Assembly: GCA_002104985.1 (NCBI GenBank)
Contig: MCGO01000287.1
Location: forward strand, 1-39,688
DNA: 39,688 bases
Reading direction: 5' to 3'
Source: Rhizoclosmatium globosum
Lineage: Eukaryota > Chytridiomycota > Chytridiomycetes > Chytridiales > Chytriomycetaceae
The translations under genes and the position numbers were made by a program. The notes under the pieces are model-generated. The model saw nothing but the letters and a program-made list of their open reading frames with translations, did no database searches and was not told the DNA's origin. Shown piece by piece: positions 11,076 through 21,428 of the stretch (position 1 is the first letter of the stretch; every line of letters begins with the position of its first letter).

Positions 11076-11834
11076 GTGGTCGTCACGACTGGGTCAACTC
11101 TGCCCGAAGCAGAGGCAGATGCCGCCTGGGCGTTAACCGTTGAGAAGAGGGCAAGGGCGGTCACAACAGCAGTAAACATTTGAGGGATACTTTTCTTAAC
11201 AGCTCAGAGCGTGCTGAACTTTCGACTTTTGCCCTTTTCAAGTCATATATCAGACACGAAATTTTTTATGATCGATTTGGCATCTCACAACAACAGCTCT
11301 TTTCTTCAACCAAACTATGCGAGTATCTTTCTTTGCTACATTTGGAGTTGCCTTGGTTTTGAAGGACAAATTAGAAAGAGAGAACTCACTGAGAGGGTTA
11401 GACACAAGTTAGTGAGGCTTATGTCACTTTAAATTTCCCCACCATAAAAGACTTTGAGTTTCTTGAGATACCACCAGGCCTTCACTTAGAGGCATCAAGA
11501 AGATACAATCTTTTTGTAAACAGATAAACTGGGTTCAGCATTTCATCACATTTTCATAGATGACACCATCAACGCCCTTTGTAAAATAATATTCGTAAGA
11601 TAATCCTGCTTCTTTGTGACAGGAATTGCAGTTACTCCAAGCTTCCATTGGATTTGTTGCAGCCTCGTGTAATCCACTTAATATTGCTCATAAAGGATTA
11701 TCAAACTCTCCACTTGCATTGGTTGAATAAGAAACAAGTAGAACTAGAGTACGAGAAAGGAGAAGAAAGAAGGAGGGCAAGAAAAGAGATCAACACACGC
11801 CGACCAATCAGAATCGCCCAACAACAGTCCCAAA
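11076..11834 (+). other. intergenic, nothing recognised
   Basis: Between the transporter remnant and PMT4. Short open frames here have no coding character. The last about 100 bp are A/G-rich and hold the PMT4 promoter/5' UTR. Confidence 0.4.
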
Positions 11835-14695
11835 ATGAGCAACGAGGTGCGCAAGCGGACCAACAAAGGATCGCCGGGCAAGGACAAGGGCGTCGAAGCC
11901 GAAGTCGCGGCCATCGCAGAAAAGGTGGACAAGAAGGACAAGGCCGACAAGGTTCTCGGAAAGGCCGCGGATGATGTCGACGTTGCGAAGAAGGTACACC
12001 TACTCGACTCGGGCTCCTTCCCTCACTCAACAACAACAACAACAACAACAACTATTAGACCATCAAACCAGTGGCAGAACTCGTTGAAGAGGCGACTGAA
12101 GCCCAGGCCGAGTGGACGGGTTTGTGGGGTCTCGGCCTTGCCCTGGTCACTGTCCTGTCCCTCCTGACGCGAATGTACCGCATCCAGGACCCGGCAAAGG
12201 TTGTGTAAGTAGCAGCGATCTGTTTGTCTACCCTGCTTCTAACTCTCTTTGAATCGAAAGCTTCGACGAAGTTCACTTTGGCAAGTTTGCTAGTTACTAT
12301 TTGCGGGGAGAGTACTACTTTGACGTGCACCCTCCCCTTGGAAAGCTGCTTCTTGGAGGAGTGGCTGCATTGGCTGGATACGATGGTCACTATCTGTTCG
12401 ACGAGATTAACGATGACTATGTCACCCACAATGTGCCTTGGGTGTCAATGCGCCTGTTCCCCGCTTTGTGTGGAGCGTTGATTCCTCCATTCTGTTTCCT
12501 TACTCTTAAAGAGATTGGCGTTTCTTGGGTTGCTGCCATCTTTGGCGCTTTCATGCTCATCTTTGGTGTGTGTCAATATCTACTTTTGCAGTGTGTCACT
12601 AACGTATGCCTACCGTAGATAACGCCCTCATCACGCAATCTAGACTCATTCTTCTTGACAGTATGCTATTGCTCTTTGGTGTCACTTCCATCTACGCCTG
12701 GGTCCGCTTCTACAAGGAACGAGCAAAGTGAGTACACTGGTATATCTACTCCAGTAAGACCTTAACAAACTATATAATAGCCCTTTTTCCGTTTCTTGGT
12801 GGCTGTGGATGTCCATGACCGGAATTTCATTGGCCCTTACACTTGGGTATGTATTTTTGTTGTCAACATCCATAACTGATTTCCTTTTATTCAGAATTAA
12901 GATGGTTGGTTTGTTCACCATTGCAGTCGTCGGTATTGCCGTATTGTTTGACTTGTGGAAGCTTTTGGACATTGACCGTGGATTGAGCATGGTTTGTGAA
13001 AGGCGCTTTCCAAAAAGAATGCTAACAGTCTTCCAGGAACAATTCTACAAGCACTTTGCTGCTCGTGCCCTCTGCTTGATTGTTTTGCCTGTCTCTCTAT
13101 ACCTCTCCTTCTTCTACGTCCACTTTGCCCTCTTACCGTACAGTGGTCCAGGAGATGCTTTCATGAGTCCGAAATTCCAAGCCACTTTGGTTGGAAGCGA
13201 GTTGATTGCCAAGAGTGTTGGTTCGTATTCTTCGAAATCCCTCCATCAACTGACAAAACTCCAAAGCCGTTCCATACTCGTCCCTCGTCACCCTCAAAAG
13301 CAAAAACCAAGGAGTTCTCCTCCACTCCCACGAAGCTCGTTACCCTCTTCGTTACGAAAACGGCCACGTTTCTTCCGAAGGCCAGCAAGTCACTGGTTAT
13401 CTCCACCCTGACGGCAACAACGTTTGGGAAATCATCCCTGTCGACCCATCCCAATACCCTGCCGCCCTTCCATACGCCCCCGACGCCACAGAAAAGGAAC
13501 GCGGCCTTCGATACCTCCGAAACCACGACTTGATCCAGCTAAAACATGCCGCCACGAACTCATACCTCCTCACACACGACGTAGCCTCTCCTCTCACCAA
13601 CACTAACATGGAAATCACAACCGTTAAACAAGATGTTGCCGATACACGTTATGTCGAGACATTGTGGAAGGTTGTTACAACGGACGGAGTCCCAGGAGAC
13701 CGAATCAAATCTATGCGATCACACTTGAAGCTTGTGAATGTGAAACACAATGTCGCTATTAACCCGAACGAGAAGCTTCCTGAATGGGGTTTTGGGCAGA
13801 TTGAGATTAACGGAGAAAAGAACGTGGAGGCCAAGAATATTATTTGGTACTTTGAGGATGTGAATCATGATACAATTGTCAATGGTATGTATGCAATTTG
13901 AGCTCTATAAGTAATTGGTGTCTAAAATCTGATCGCACTTTATCAGGCACGGACATTTATGAGCCACAGGTTCCAAACGTCAAGAAGGCAGCCTCTATGC
14001 CGTTCCTCCAAAAGTTCTTCGAACTCCAGAACCTCATGTTTGTTCACAATGCCGCCTTGACAACCTCGCATCCATACTCTTCCACTCCTGGAACCTGGCC
14101 TTTCGTTGTTCGCGGAGTGTCCTTCTGGGAAACCAAGGAAGGGCTCCGTCAAATCTACCTCCTCGGAAACCCATTCATTTGGTGGTTCTCCATTGGTTGT
14201 GTTGCCATGTTTATGGGTATTTGGATCGTGGACCGTATCGTTCTCCGTCGTCAAATCGACTTGTTTGGACCCAACGTGCGTAGATGGTTCGATAATGCCA
14301 TTGGATTTTTGTTCCTCGCGTGGTTGTTGCACTGGATTCCTTTCTTCTTGATGGGACGTATGCTCTTTTTGCATCACTACCTTCCCTCGTTTATTTTCTC
14401 TACAATGCTGGCCGCGGCTTTGATGGACTTTATGTTCCGTATTGTGAATGAGAAGGATCCTATCCGACTTGTAGGAGGAAACAAGGCGGTTGCAGCTACA
14501 GTGCCGTACTTTGTGTACTTCAAGAGTAGTCCGTATGGAAACTTGTTGTTTGTGACTGTGTTGGTTGGAATGACTGGAGCTTTCCTGTGGGCGTTTGGAT
14601 ACTTTAGCCCATTGAGTTATGGGTATGGACTTCCAGATGTGGAAGCGATTCGGGCGAGAAAGTGGTTCAAGAGTTGGGATTTGCAACATGCTTAA
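11835..14695 (+). CDS. PMT4: Protein O-mannosyltransferase, Pmt4/POMT1 subfamily
   Basis: Nine exons: 11835-11993, 12059-12204, 12261-12565, 12619-12727, 12781-12846, 12895-12991, 13037-13220, 13267-13884 and 13947-14695. They sum to 2433 nt (810 residues) with no frame slip. The enzyme transfers mannose from dolichyl-phosphate-mannose to Ser/Thr of secretory proteins in the ER membrane. Visible features: Lys-rich cytosolic N-terminus; catalytic luminal loop VVFDEVHFGKFASYYLRGEY with the Asp-Glu pair and FDVHPPLGK; DNALITQSRLILLDS; PYSGPGDAFMS; three MIR repeats (LHSHEARYPLRYENGH, GQQVTGYLHPDGNNVWEI and LLTHDVASPLT); and C-terminal multi-pass helices with FFLMGRMLFLHHYLP. The LLDIDRGLS and SGPGDAFMSPKFQ segments match Pmt4 rather than Pmt1 or Pmt2. 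The first intron carries a CAA-repeat tract (12029-12052). This is the best-preserved long gene in the window. Confidence 0.95.
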
Positions 14696-14845
14696 ACTAT
14701 GTGTTGCTATAGTAGATGTTGTTTTCTTTGTTTTTTCATTTGTTTTCTTTCGAGTTTATAATTCCCTTTTTACTCCCTTGTCTTATTTTGGTTTTGACTT
14801 GAAGAGTAAACCTGTATTTGTGGATTCTTCGAGTCTTTAGATTCC

Positions 14846-14870
14846 GTGGAGAAGCATTGCGAAATCATCA
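14846..14870 (+). repeat. 25-bp shared upstream element, copy 1
   Basis: This segment matches 18720-18744 at 24 of 25 positions; the single difference is C/T at 14860 versus 18734. It begins GTGGAGAAGCATTG and ends GAAATCATCA. It lies 94 bp before the GTPase start codon. The flanks on both sides differ between copies. Confidence 0.85.
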
Positions 14871-14964
14871 CAAAAGGGTTTGTGTTGGTTCAAGATTCAA
14901 ATCAGATTTTTCCCATATTCTCTTCGTCGTCTTATAATATTTCTGATAATATTTCACTGCGAAA

Positions 14965-17287
14965 ATGTGTGATGACGATGCCAGCTTACACATCTGGTAT
15001 GTTGCATACTTTTGTCTTCGTCACTGAATGCTCTCAGCAACTGTCATTGGGTTGATGATCGCCACAGGCGTTTCATTTGCATGTTCAACTGCACCGTTGG
15101 AAATCGAACCGGAGGCTACGATACCTTTCTGAAAGGATTATCCGGAGATAAGGAACTTATGAGCTTGGTCAGCGAGAAAAAAGACTGGACAATGAGTTAT
15201 ATCTTCCATGATATTGCTTCATTCATAGCTTCTCCTGAACCGGATCTGTACCAAAGAGCCATTAAATTCTTTGGTTCTCTATTGTTGGATATTGTGTGCC
15301 ATATTTTTAACTGACTGTCCCTGTTTAATACGTTGCTAATTAGGTTGATCCAAACGTCAACGAAACACCACTGTCCAGAGCAATCAAAAGCGGAAACTTG
15401 TGTTTTATAAAGGTGAACTTCCCGCTGTGGTTTAAAATAATTGATAACCAAAAAACCATGCAGTTTTTGGCCATGCCAACTGAAAAAGGGCGCATTATGT
15501 TTTCTCGCCTTTTGGGAGGCGACACTTACCTCCATATTGCTGCAAAGACTGGAAATTACGATGTCATTAAATTGGTTCACTCTATTTTCAAGTCCGATCT
15601 CGCAGTTTTGATTGATGAAGCAAATGAAGACGACAAAAGTGCTTACGAGATTTGCATCGACCGTGCCATCCCGAATGCGGAAAGCATTTTTGTTCCTCCT
15701 GTTTCAGGGGGTGAAGTGCTGAACATACTTACTGTGGGTTCCAGCCAAGTTGGTAAAAGTGCATTCATCAAGTATTTGCATGAATACAATAGCATTACTT
15801 TGGCTCAAAACATCCAAGTCGGAAATGGAACCACAAGCTGTACAACAAAAGTGTCTCAATATAGATTGTCTCACAAGTATAAGGAATTCTTTCCTTTGAT
15901 TGGATCAAATGGTAAACGTGTTCTCCAAAAAGTGGTCGTAACAGATCAACCATATCAACCAAAGAGTAGTAAATTGCAGTTGACAAAAAATCTACTACAA
16001 GGAAACGTGTCTGGAGATATTGGAAATGTTGATTCCTTGTATAGTCAGGCTAATTTGGACATTCATGAAGTGCACTATCCAAGACTTGCACAAAATATTC
16101 GCATCATTGATACGCCAGGTATTGGAGACACTGATGATAACAGCAATGGAAAAGATGAATCTCACGTAATGGGAATTTTGGATTATCTTGATGTCCACAA
16201 AATTTCCACGATTCATGCAGTCATCTTGTTGATTAAGCCTGATACAGCAACCCAAGAGATCAAAGAAAGAATCTACTATTATTACAAACTCTTCAATATC
16301 GGTACTATCTACATTGTCTTTACGCATTACAACAAAGATGCGATTCTCAAAGACTTTGACGATGCTATAAATATTCAAGCTAAGCGTGTGAGCTATCTTG
16401 AAATGTGCAACATTATGGCTCCCCCCTACGTCTTCAATGTCAGTGTGATTCCTCCGTCAACTATTAGACCCAGTCGTCGCGATTATGTGACAGAGTTTCT
16501 GACTAATTGTGAAATCAACAAGCTCTTCTCTGCAATTATCCGCTCCACCCGCCACATTAATGTTGCCGATCTTAAGTTTGAGAAAACCAAGCATATGCAA
16601 CTTCGAGAAAAGGCTATTGTTGACTTCATTAACGGAAGACTCATCGGTTTGGAGGATGGTATTCGCCAATTTGATGCTCAAGCTGCCGACGAAGCAGGAA
16701 GATTCATGAAGTTACATAAGGAAGTAAGCGAAAAGCGTGAAGAAATCGAAATAGTCAAAGACGAGCTGCGTGAAAAGAACAACAACAAATTATATTTGTT
16801 GAAAGAGAAAGTGTTTGACGAAAATTGGTATTGGTTTTGGTCCAGACCGGAGGGAGAGTTTGTCTATGAAAGCCTGTTTCCAATTGAAAAAGAAGAGACG
16901 GATGTATCGGCATGGAAAGGGGTGATAGCCACTGTTATCGCGGAAAATGATTATAAACTCAAAGTCACCATTCAATCCAAGTGGTACACAAAACAAGATG
17001 CAGTTGTTAAGGTCTGCTTTTCAAACTATTTTCAAATCTGACTTCTTTTGTAGGTCTTCACCAAGAATCATTTCTTTTATGAAGCTCAAATCAAACTCCT
17101 TACAACAAAGCTTGCAAGTCTCAATAAGGATCTCGTAATTATTGAGGGCAAATACTCAAATACGGATGCTAAACAGAAGGAGATTCAAAGTTTATCACTG
17201 AAGGAACAGAACCGAATCCGCAAGTTTACCGCAGTTGCTCAGTTTCTAAGCAATAGACATGTGCTGGAAAATTTTATTTATCGCTAA
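14965..17287 (+). CDS. Ankyrin-like plus septin/AIG1-type GTPase
   Basis: Four exons: 14965-14996, 15038-15293, 15344-17011 and 17054-17287, giving 729 residues with no slip. The N-terminal third is helical with ankyrin-like signatures (ETPLSRAIKSGNLCFIK, DTYLHIAAKTGNYDVIKLV). A TRAFAC-type G domain follows from about residue 245: P-loop GSSQVGKSA, a plausible switch threonine region (GNGTTSCTTKVS), G3 IIDTPGIGDTDD and a G4-like FTHYNKDA. The C-terminal about 250 residues include a coiled-coil stretch (KEVSEKREEIEIVKDELREK) and a small aromatic-rich domain. No signal or membrane segment was seen, so it is probably cytosolic. Septin and AIG1/GIMAP GTPases are the closest in motif style; the exact family is unclear. 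Function unknown. It shares an upstream element with the gene at 18767. Confidence 0.75.
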
Positions 17288-17325
17288 TGTGCGTCCTTTA
17301 GCGTTATTTTGCGATGGGTATCGAA

Positions 17326-17356
17326 CAGATCGGTATTATCGATAACAGCCGATCTG
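17326..17356. repeat. inverted repeat, 8-bp perfect arms
   Basis: The arms CAGATCGG (17326-17333) and CCGATCTG (17349-17356) are exact reverse complements around a 15-nt loop containing TATCGATA. It starts 39 bp after the GTPase stop codon. It could form a hairpin in the 3' region or be a protein-binding palindrome. Confidence 0.7.
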
Positions 17357-17400
17357 ATATCGGAAAATAAAGAAAAATAGAGTGAATTATAGTCAAATAT

Positions 17401-17422
17401 CGATAATCGTCTCTTATTATCG
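17401..17422. repeat. inverted repeat, 7-bp perfect arms
   Basis: The arms CGATAAT (17401-17407) and ATTATCG (17416-17422) surround an 8-nt loop. It lies in the same AT-rich TATCGATA cluster as the inverted repeat at 17326. Confidence 0.55.
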
Positions 17423-18719
17423 GTAAATCGCAATAAAATACCGTCAAATAGCGATAGCGGACTTTATACTTCTTTAATGCAATCATAAGGAAGAATGTGG
17501 CTGAGAGAAAGTATGGAAGTCCCAAATGTAGAGAACGCATTTTATTCAATCATCCATTTAATAGGTTTTACGTTTAGATCCTTGACTACGTTGAGTATGA
17601 CGTGGTTGGGTTAATCAGTACACCTCCTTCTCTTCATCTACAACTTCGTTGTCATCATCATCCCATCCTTCTTCCCCTTTCTTCTCGTTCGTTTCTCTCA
17701 TCATAAGTAGCACTCAAGGATGTTGGACCTGTGTTTCTCAACACATTCTCCACAAGCAACCAGTCAACCCGCTCAATCTACTTGGCCAAGAAGTTTGCAT
17801 TTAAATCGTTTTGAGTGTCTTGTTCTATAGTACGAGGTAAGTTGAATACCCACAAACCAAAACAACTAACAACTTCCATATGAACTATCGTATTGTTAGC
17901 GACGTTAACATGAAGGCTGCAATATGGCATCTGCCATTTTTGTCGTTGTCAATTGTCGTCTTCGACTCTTCGTCTTTGTCATTTTGATGTCTTGTTGAAG
18001 AGTTTCTCATTTGGAGATGGGTGAATGCCATCTCCATTCACCCATCCAGCAAAGATTTCCTCGAATCTTCAAATAAATGTGTTTAAAGGTTATTCTTATT
18101 TCTGTTTCTTCGTGCGTCTCCTTTCGTCATATATCCAATTTGTGGATAATATATACAACGGGAGTTCAAATCCAATAGCGAAATGGCAAAGTGGTAGCGA
18201 ACGTACCTTCCACGTGAAGAGCTCTGTGTTCGGTTCCACGTGTTTCCATTTTAATTATGATGCAGAAGCCCCCATAACCAGGCCAATGACGATAAACTCA
18301 ACGGTAAACATCGTGTGGAATGCCGCGATAGCTGCCTACTATAAAGATCGATATTCTTCGATGATGTACTTGCGCGAAAAATCATTGTTTATCGGTATCT
18401 CACGCTTCGATAAATCCAGCACAAGTCTAATAAGGATATTTCACGCACAGACTATCGCCTGTTAACTAGCTTCTATAATTCTGTTGATTCTGTTGATGAT
18501 GCCGTTGTCGATAAAATTTATGAGTGTCGCAGAGGAGTGGCAGCTCCAAACCCGGGGATAAATAATCCATCTGCCGCTGAGAAAATGGTTTAATTTGCTC
18601 TAACTTGTGCTGTGAAGTCTTTTGAATAAATGTTGAATCAGCATAGACAAGTTGAATATGAGAAAATAAATTAACAATTGCGGTATTTTTTCTTACAATA
18701 GAAAAAAAGCATCCTACGT

Positions 18720-18744
18720 GTGGAGAAGCATTGTGAAATCATCA
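18720..18744 (+). repeat. 25-bp shared upstream element, copy 2
   Basis: Partner of 14846-14870 (24/25 identical). Here it ends 22 bp before the start codon of the nucleotidyltransferase-fold gene. In both copies the segment can be read as V-E-K-H-C-E-I-I with the single difference in a synonymous third position, so a coding relic or upstream small frame cannot be excluded. Confidence 0.85.
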
Positions 18745-18766
18745 GAAAAAGAAATCGGACATCGAA

Positions 18767-20032
18767 ATGGGAGGCAATGCACTTGCGAATGTCCAACGAC
18801 TCACCTCGGCAGACCACAGCCGCCTCCTTCAACGAATCAAGCCGCTTCTCCAGCAACACTATGGTCTCGTATCAAGCCCGCGATACATTGGATCGAAGGA
18901 AACGCACGGGGACATTGACTTTCTGGTTCACAATCCACTGAGTCAGGCGCCCGTGTCCTTAGCCAAACTACTCAATGCAACCGACTCTGTTTCAAATGGA
19001 AACATCACAAGTCTCAACGTGGACGGCTTCCAAGTCGATGTTCAACGGCTCAACACAAAATCATCCTCAAAACAGACTTGCTCCTGCTTCCTTGGCCCCG
19101 AATCAAAGCAACCTGACAAACTCACACACGATAACTTTCTCTTTGAAGCCGCTTCCGACTTTGCTGACTTCGGCGACTGCGCACGTATCGTTGGGTCTGT
19201 TGCAAAACGATATGGCCTTGAATACTCAAATAAGGGCTTGTCTGTCAATCACGGATCAGTCACCATCGCTCTGACTCATAGCATTCCTTCAGCTCTCTCG
19301 TACCTTCAATTCCCAGCATCCCTCTGGACAGCTGGTTTCTCCACAGAACGCGAAATGTTTGACTTTCTCACTGCGTCTCCACTCTTCAACAAAACACATG
19401 CGATGCTTTGGATCTCTAGTGGTACTTCCAAACGTGATTTGAAGCACCCGCGTCCGACACTCAAGCGCTTTTTGGAGTATTTGGTGGACTTGAACGGTGG
19501 TGCACTTCCTACACCCGCTCAGATTGATGCATTCCGCGCGGAGTCTGAAGGAATTGATAAGGACCAGGTGAAGGTGGATGCTATCAAGGCTTTTGGACTG
19601 TGGGATTTGTATTTGGACTTGGAGGCAAAACAGGCCGCACTGAAGGTGATGGATGATTATGTGAAATCTGTTTTCAACGGACGTGTGATTCAAGGAATCA
19701 TTGGAGATGAGTGTGATGGTGCGTCGATCGGCCTTGTTAAGGCCCGGGTTAGAGAAAGACTTGATAGACCATTGACAGAAACCGTTGATCAAGTATCCGG
19801 AGAAGATGATCAATTCACAGATGGGCCATCAGACGACAGCACATCTGTGGTTGGAGCTAATGATGGGAGCTTTGGTGGATCCAAAGAGGGTGCGAAGAAT
19901 ATGGGTGGATCCAAAGAGGAGTTTGATATAGATATGTGGAAGATGAATGTGTTATTTATGTCTCAATCGGAAATCGAGGCATTGATTCTGTCGGTATGGC
20001 AAGAAATTCAGCAAGAGCCGAAAGACAAATAA
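18767..20032 (+). CDS. Nucleotidyltransferase-fold protein, phage/giant-virus-like type
   Basis: A single intronless frame of 421 residues begins MGGNALANVQRLTSADH. The minimal nucleotidyltransferase motif is present: IGSKETHGDIDFLVH supplies the Gly-Ser and paired Asp, and FQVDVQRL (about residue 92) supplies the third Asp. Downstream, FADFGDCARIVGSVAKRYGL and LEYSNKGLSVNHG resemble a pattern I associate with uncharacterised phage and large-DNA-virus proteins that also start MGG-A-L and carry FGD-D. That family match is from memory and needs a search. The C-terminal about 80 residues are acidic and low-complexity with an imperfect ten-residue repeat (GGSKEGAKNM/GGSKEEFDID, from 19874 and 19904). 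The substrate is unknown. It shares a 25-bp upstream element with the GTPase gene 1.5 kb away. Confidence 0.75.
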   Translation: MGGNALANVQRLTSADHSRLLQRIKPLLQQHYGLVSSPRYIGSKETHGDIDFLVHNPLSQAPVSLAKLLNATDSVSNGNITSLNVDGFQVDVQRLNTKSSSKQTCSCFLGPESKQPDKLTHDNFLFEAASDFADFGDCARIVGSVAKRYGLEYSNKGLSVNHGSVTIALTHSIPSALSYLQFPASLWTAGFSTEREMFDFLTASPLFNKTHAMLWISSGTSKRDLKHPRPTLKRFLEYLVDLNGGALPTPAQIDAFRAESEGIDKDQVKVDAIKAFGLWDLYLDLEAKQAALKVMDDYVKSVFNGRVIQGIIGDECDGASIGLVKARVRERLDRPLTETVDQVSGEDDQFTDGPSDDSTSVVGANDGSFGGSKEGAKNMGGSKEEFDIDMWKMNVLFMSQSEIEALILSVWQEIQQEPKDK

Positions 20033-20235
20033 ATTGCTGAGAAGCCATTATTATATGTTTTCTTCCCTTAAACTTTTGTAGTAGAATCAGGAAGGGATTC
20101 CGCAATATGCTCAACGTTCAAACATAAATTTAGTTGGACACAGAAAAGATTGGTAGGTACAATGAATTGATTTATTAACACGATGAGGGGGTATACAAAA
20201 TAGTCTAATATGCAAGTCGTAAAGGGAAAGAGTGT

Positions 20236-21090
20236 TCACGCAACATCAATGCGAGAGCTGAAAGCATCGGGAACGAGCGCCCGCAACAAGTCATCAATAG
20301 CTTGCGCAACATTCGGGCACAAGTCTTTTTCCCCAACGGCAGCATTTGGAACATATCGACGAACAGGATCTTGTGCGTTGCGATCGTTAATCCAAGTACC
20401 TTCATGCCACATATCCGTTGATCGAATAAAATCAATCGCAAACTGTTGTCCGTGCTCAAGCAAAGCGCCAGCAAGAATACAATCCACGTATGACTGTGGA
20501 ATAGGGACTTTTGGGCATGCGACATGGGATTTTGTCGATGACACTGAAGAATCAGATTCATAGCCTGATTCAGTGTCACAGTCTTCTAGAACGTACGCCC
20601 AGACTTGCGCGTGTGGTTCGATTGTTGCAGATTTGTATGGCTGAGATATTCTTGACATGCAGATTTGCGTGCGAATGTATCCTTGTTCCCGGGCGTCCAG
20701 ATTTTTAAGGTCCGCTTCCGAGGATAGTTTTAAGAGAACGCCGTTTACGCTGTCGGTTTTTGATTTTGAGGGGCTGATTGAGACGGCTGTATATTGGCGG
20801 CGGGAGCACTTGAACGACCAGGATCGCTTGAAACCAGCGATGGAAACAGGCGTTGGAGTTGAAGTGATTGGTGATGAGACTGATCGGCGGACAGACGCGG
20901 CGTTTATCAGCGATCCATAGGCAAAGACGTATATTGGGTTGCTGGTGGTTGATTGGGTGGAGGGGGCACTGCTTGGAGTTGTAGTAGCAGTAGCAGCGGT
21001 GCTAAGGCCCTGAAAGTGAGACGATACTGAGATTGGCATGTGAGTTTCTTTGATGTTCAGAGGAAAGAAGTTGTGCGTCTTTTGAAACAA
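20236..21090 (-). CDS. Gamma-glutamylcyclotransferase-like protein
   Basis: A single exon of 284 residues on the minus strand. After a Ser/Thr-rich N-terminus, YVFAYGSLINAASVRR carries the YGSL substrate-loop motif. The hydrophobic core AVSISPSKS...VNGVLLKL follows, then DAREQGYIRTQI, whose Glu is in the position of the catalytic acid of the GGCT/AIG2-like fold. The C-terminal region (PIPQSYVDCILAGALLEHG, DMWHEGTWINDRNA) resembles a group of fungal and plant GGCT-like proteins. The family cleaves gamma-glutamyl peptides to 5-oxoproline or carries related cyclase chemistry; the substrate here is not known. A second Met at 21039 could be the real start. Confidence 0.75.
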   Translation of the reverse strand: MFQKTHNFFPLNIKETHMPISVSSHFQGLSTAATATTTPSSAPSTQSTTSNPIYVFAYGSLINAASVRRSVSSPITSTPTPVSIAGFKRSWSFKCSRRQYTAVSISPSKSKTDSVNGVLLKLSSEADLKNLDAREQGYIRTQICMSRISQPYKSATIEPHAQVWAYVLEDCDTESGYESDSSVSSTKSHVACPKVPIPQSYVDCILAGALLEHGQQFAIDFIRSTDMWHEGTWINDRNAQDPVRRYVPNAAVGEKDLCPNVAQAIDDLLRALVPDAFSSRIDVA

Positions 21091-21428
21091 GGGTTGTCAA
21101 TGGCACAAGGCGATGACGACATTGAACAAACAACGAAAATGGTGGCGCGACCAATCACACAACTCTCATCCAATCACATCATTCGGCAGAACAATACGCA
21201 TTATGACAAACGATTGCTGGTCATCTTGTATTAATATATGTTGTCGACATCTTGTTTTATGTTTTATGTTTTTATGTTTTATGTTTTACGTTTTATGTTC
21301 CTCATCGAAAATAAACCTTTATTCTAGAATTTGTATATCTTTAAAGAAGAAGACATCAACGGAACGAAAGAAACAAAGAAACAAAAGGTAGATACGTTGA
21401 GAATTAAGCAGAATGTATACAAGGACGG
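21091..21428. other. intergenic with T-rich tandem repeat
   Basis: Upstream of the cyclotransferase gene and downstream of coronin (both on the minus strand). It contains the TTTTATG-type tandem array at 21253-21298 and otherwise nothing recognised. Confidence 0.4.
21253..21298. repeat. TTTTATG-type tandem repeat
   Basis: About six units of a 7-mer TGTTTTA/TTTTATG with one unit lengthened by a T and one changed to TTTTACG. It lies in the spacer between the cyclotransferase promoter and the coronin 3' end. Confidence 0.75.

Larger units (their letters stand above)
17288..18719 (+). other. gene-poor spacer with hairpins and TATCGATA motifs
   Basis: About 1.4 kb without a credible gene. It holds two perfect inverted repeats (17326-17356 and 17401-17422), a dense cluster of CGATA/TATCG motifs (17310-17460) and a degenerate tRNA-like A/B box arrangement (18184-18237). 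A 146-codon open frame at 18025-18465 was judged spurious. Confidence 0.5.

Noticed and set aside
13943..14689. 248-codon minus-strand open frame opposite the PMT4 C-terminus
   Set aside because: It is the antisense shadow of conserved PMT4 exon 9; no independent coding features.
14846..14870. C/D snoRNA on the minus strand (TGATGA box in the 25-bp element)
   Set aside because: No matching D box (CTGA) at suitable distance in either copy, and no terminal stem.
18025..18465. 146-codon open frame between the GTPase and nucleotidyltransferase genes
   Set aside because: No recognisable domain, irregular composition, lies in a motif- and hairpin-rich spacer and overlaps the tRNA-like boxes. Probably chance.
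14846..18744. LTR retrotransposon bounded by the 25-bp repeats
   Set aside because: No gag/pol, integrase, primer-binding site or polypurine tract between the copies, and the repeats are too short to be LTRs.
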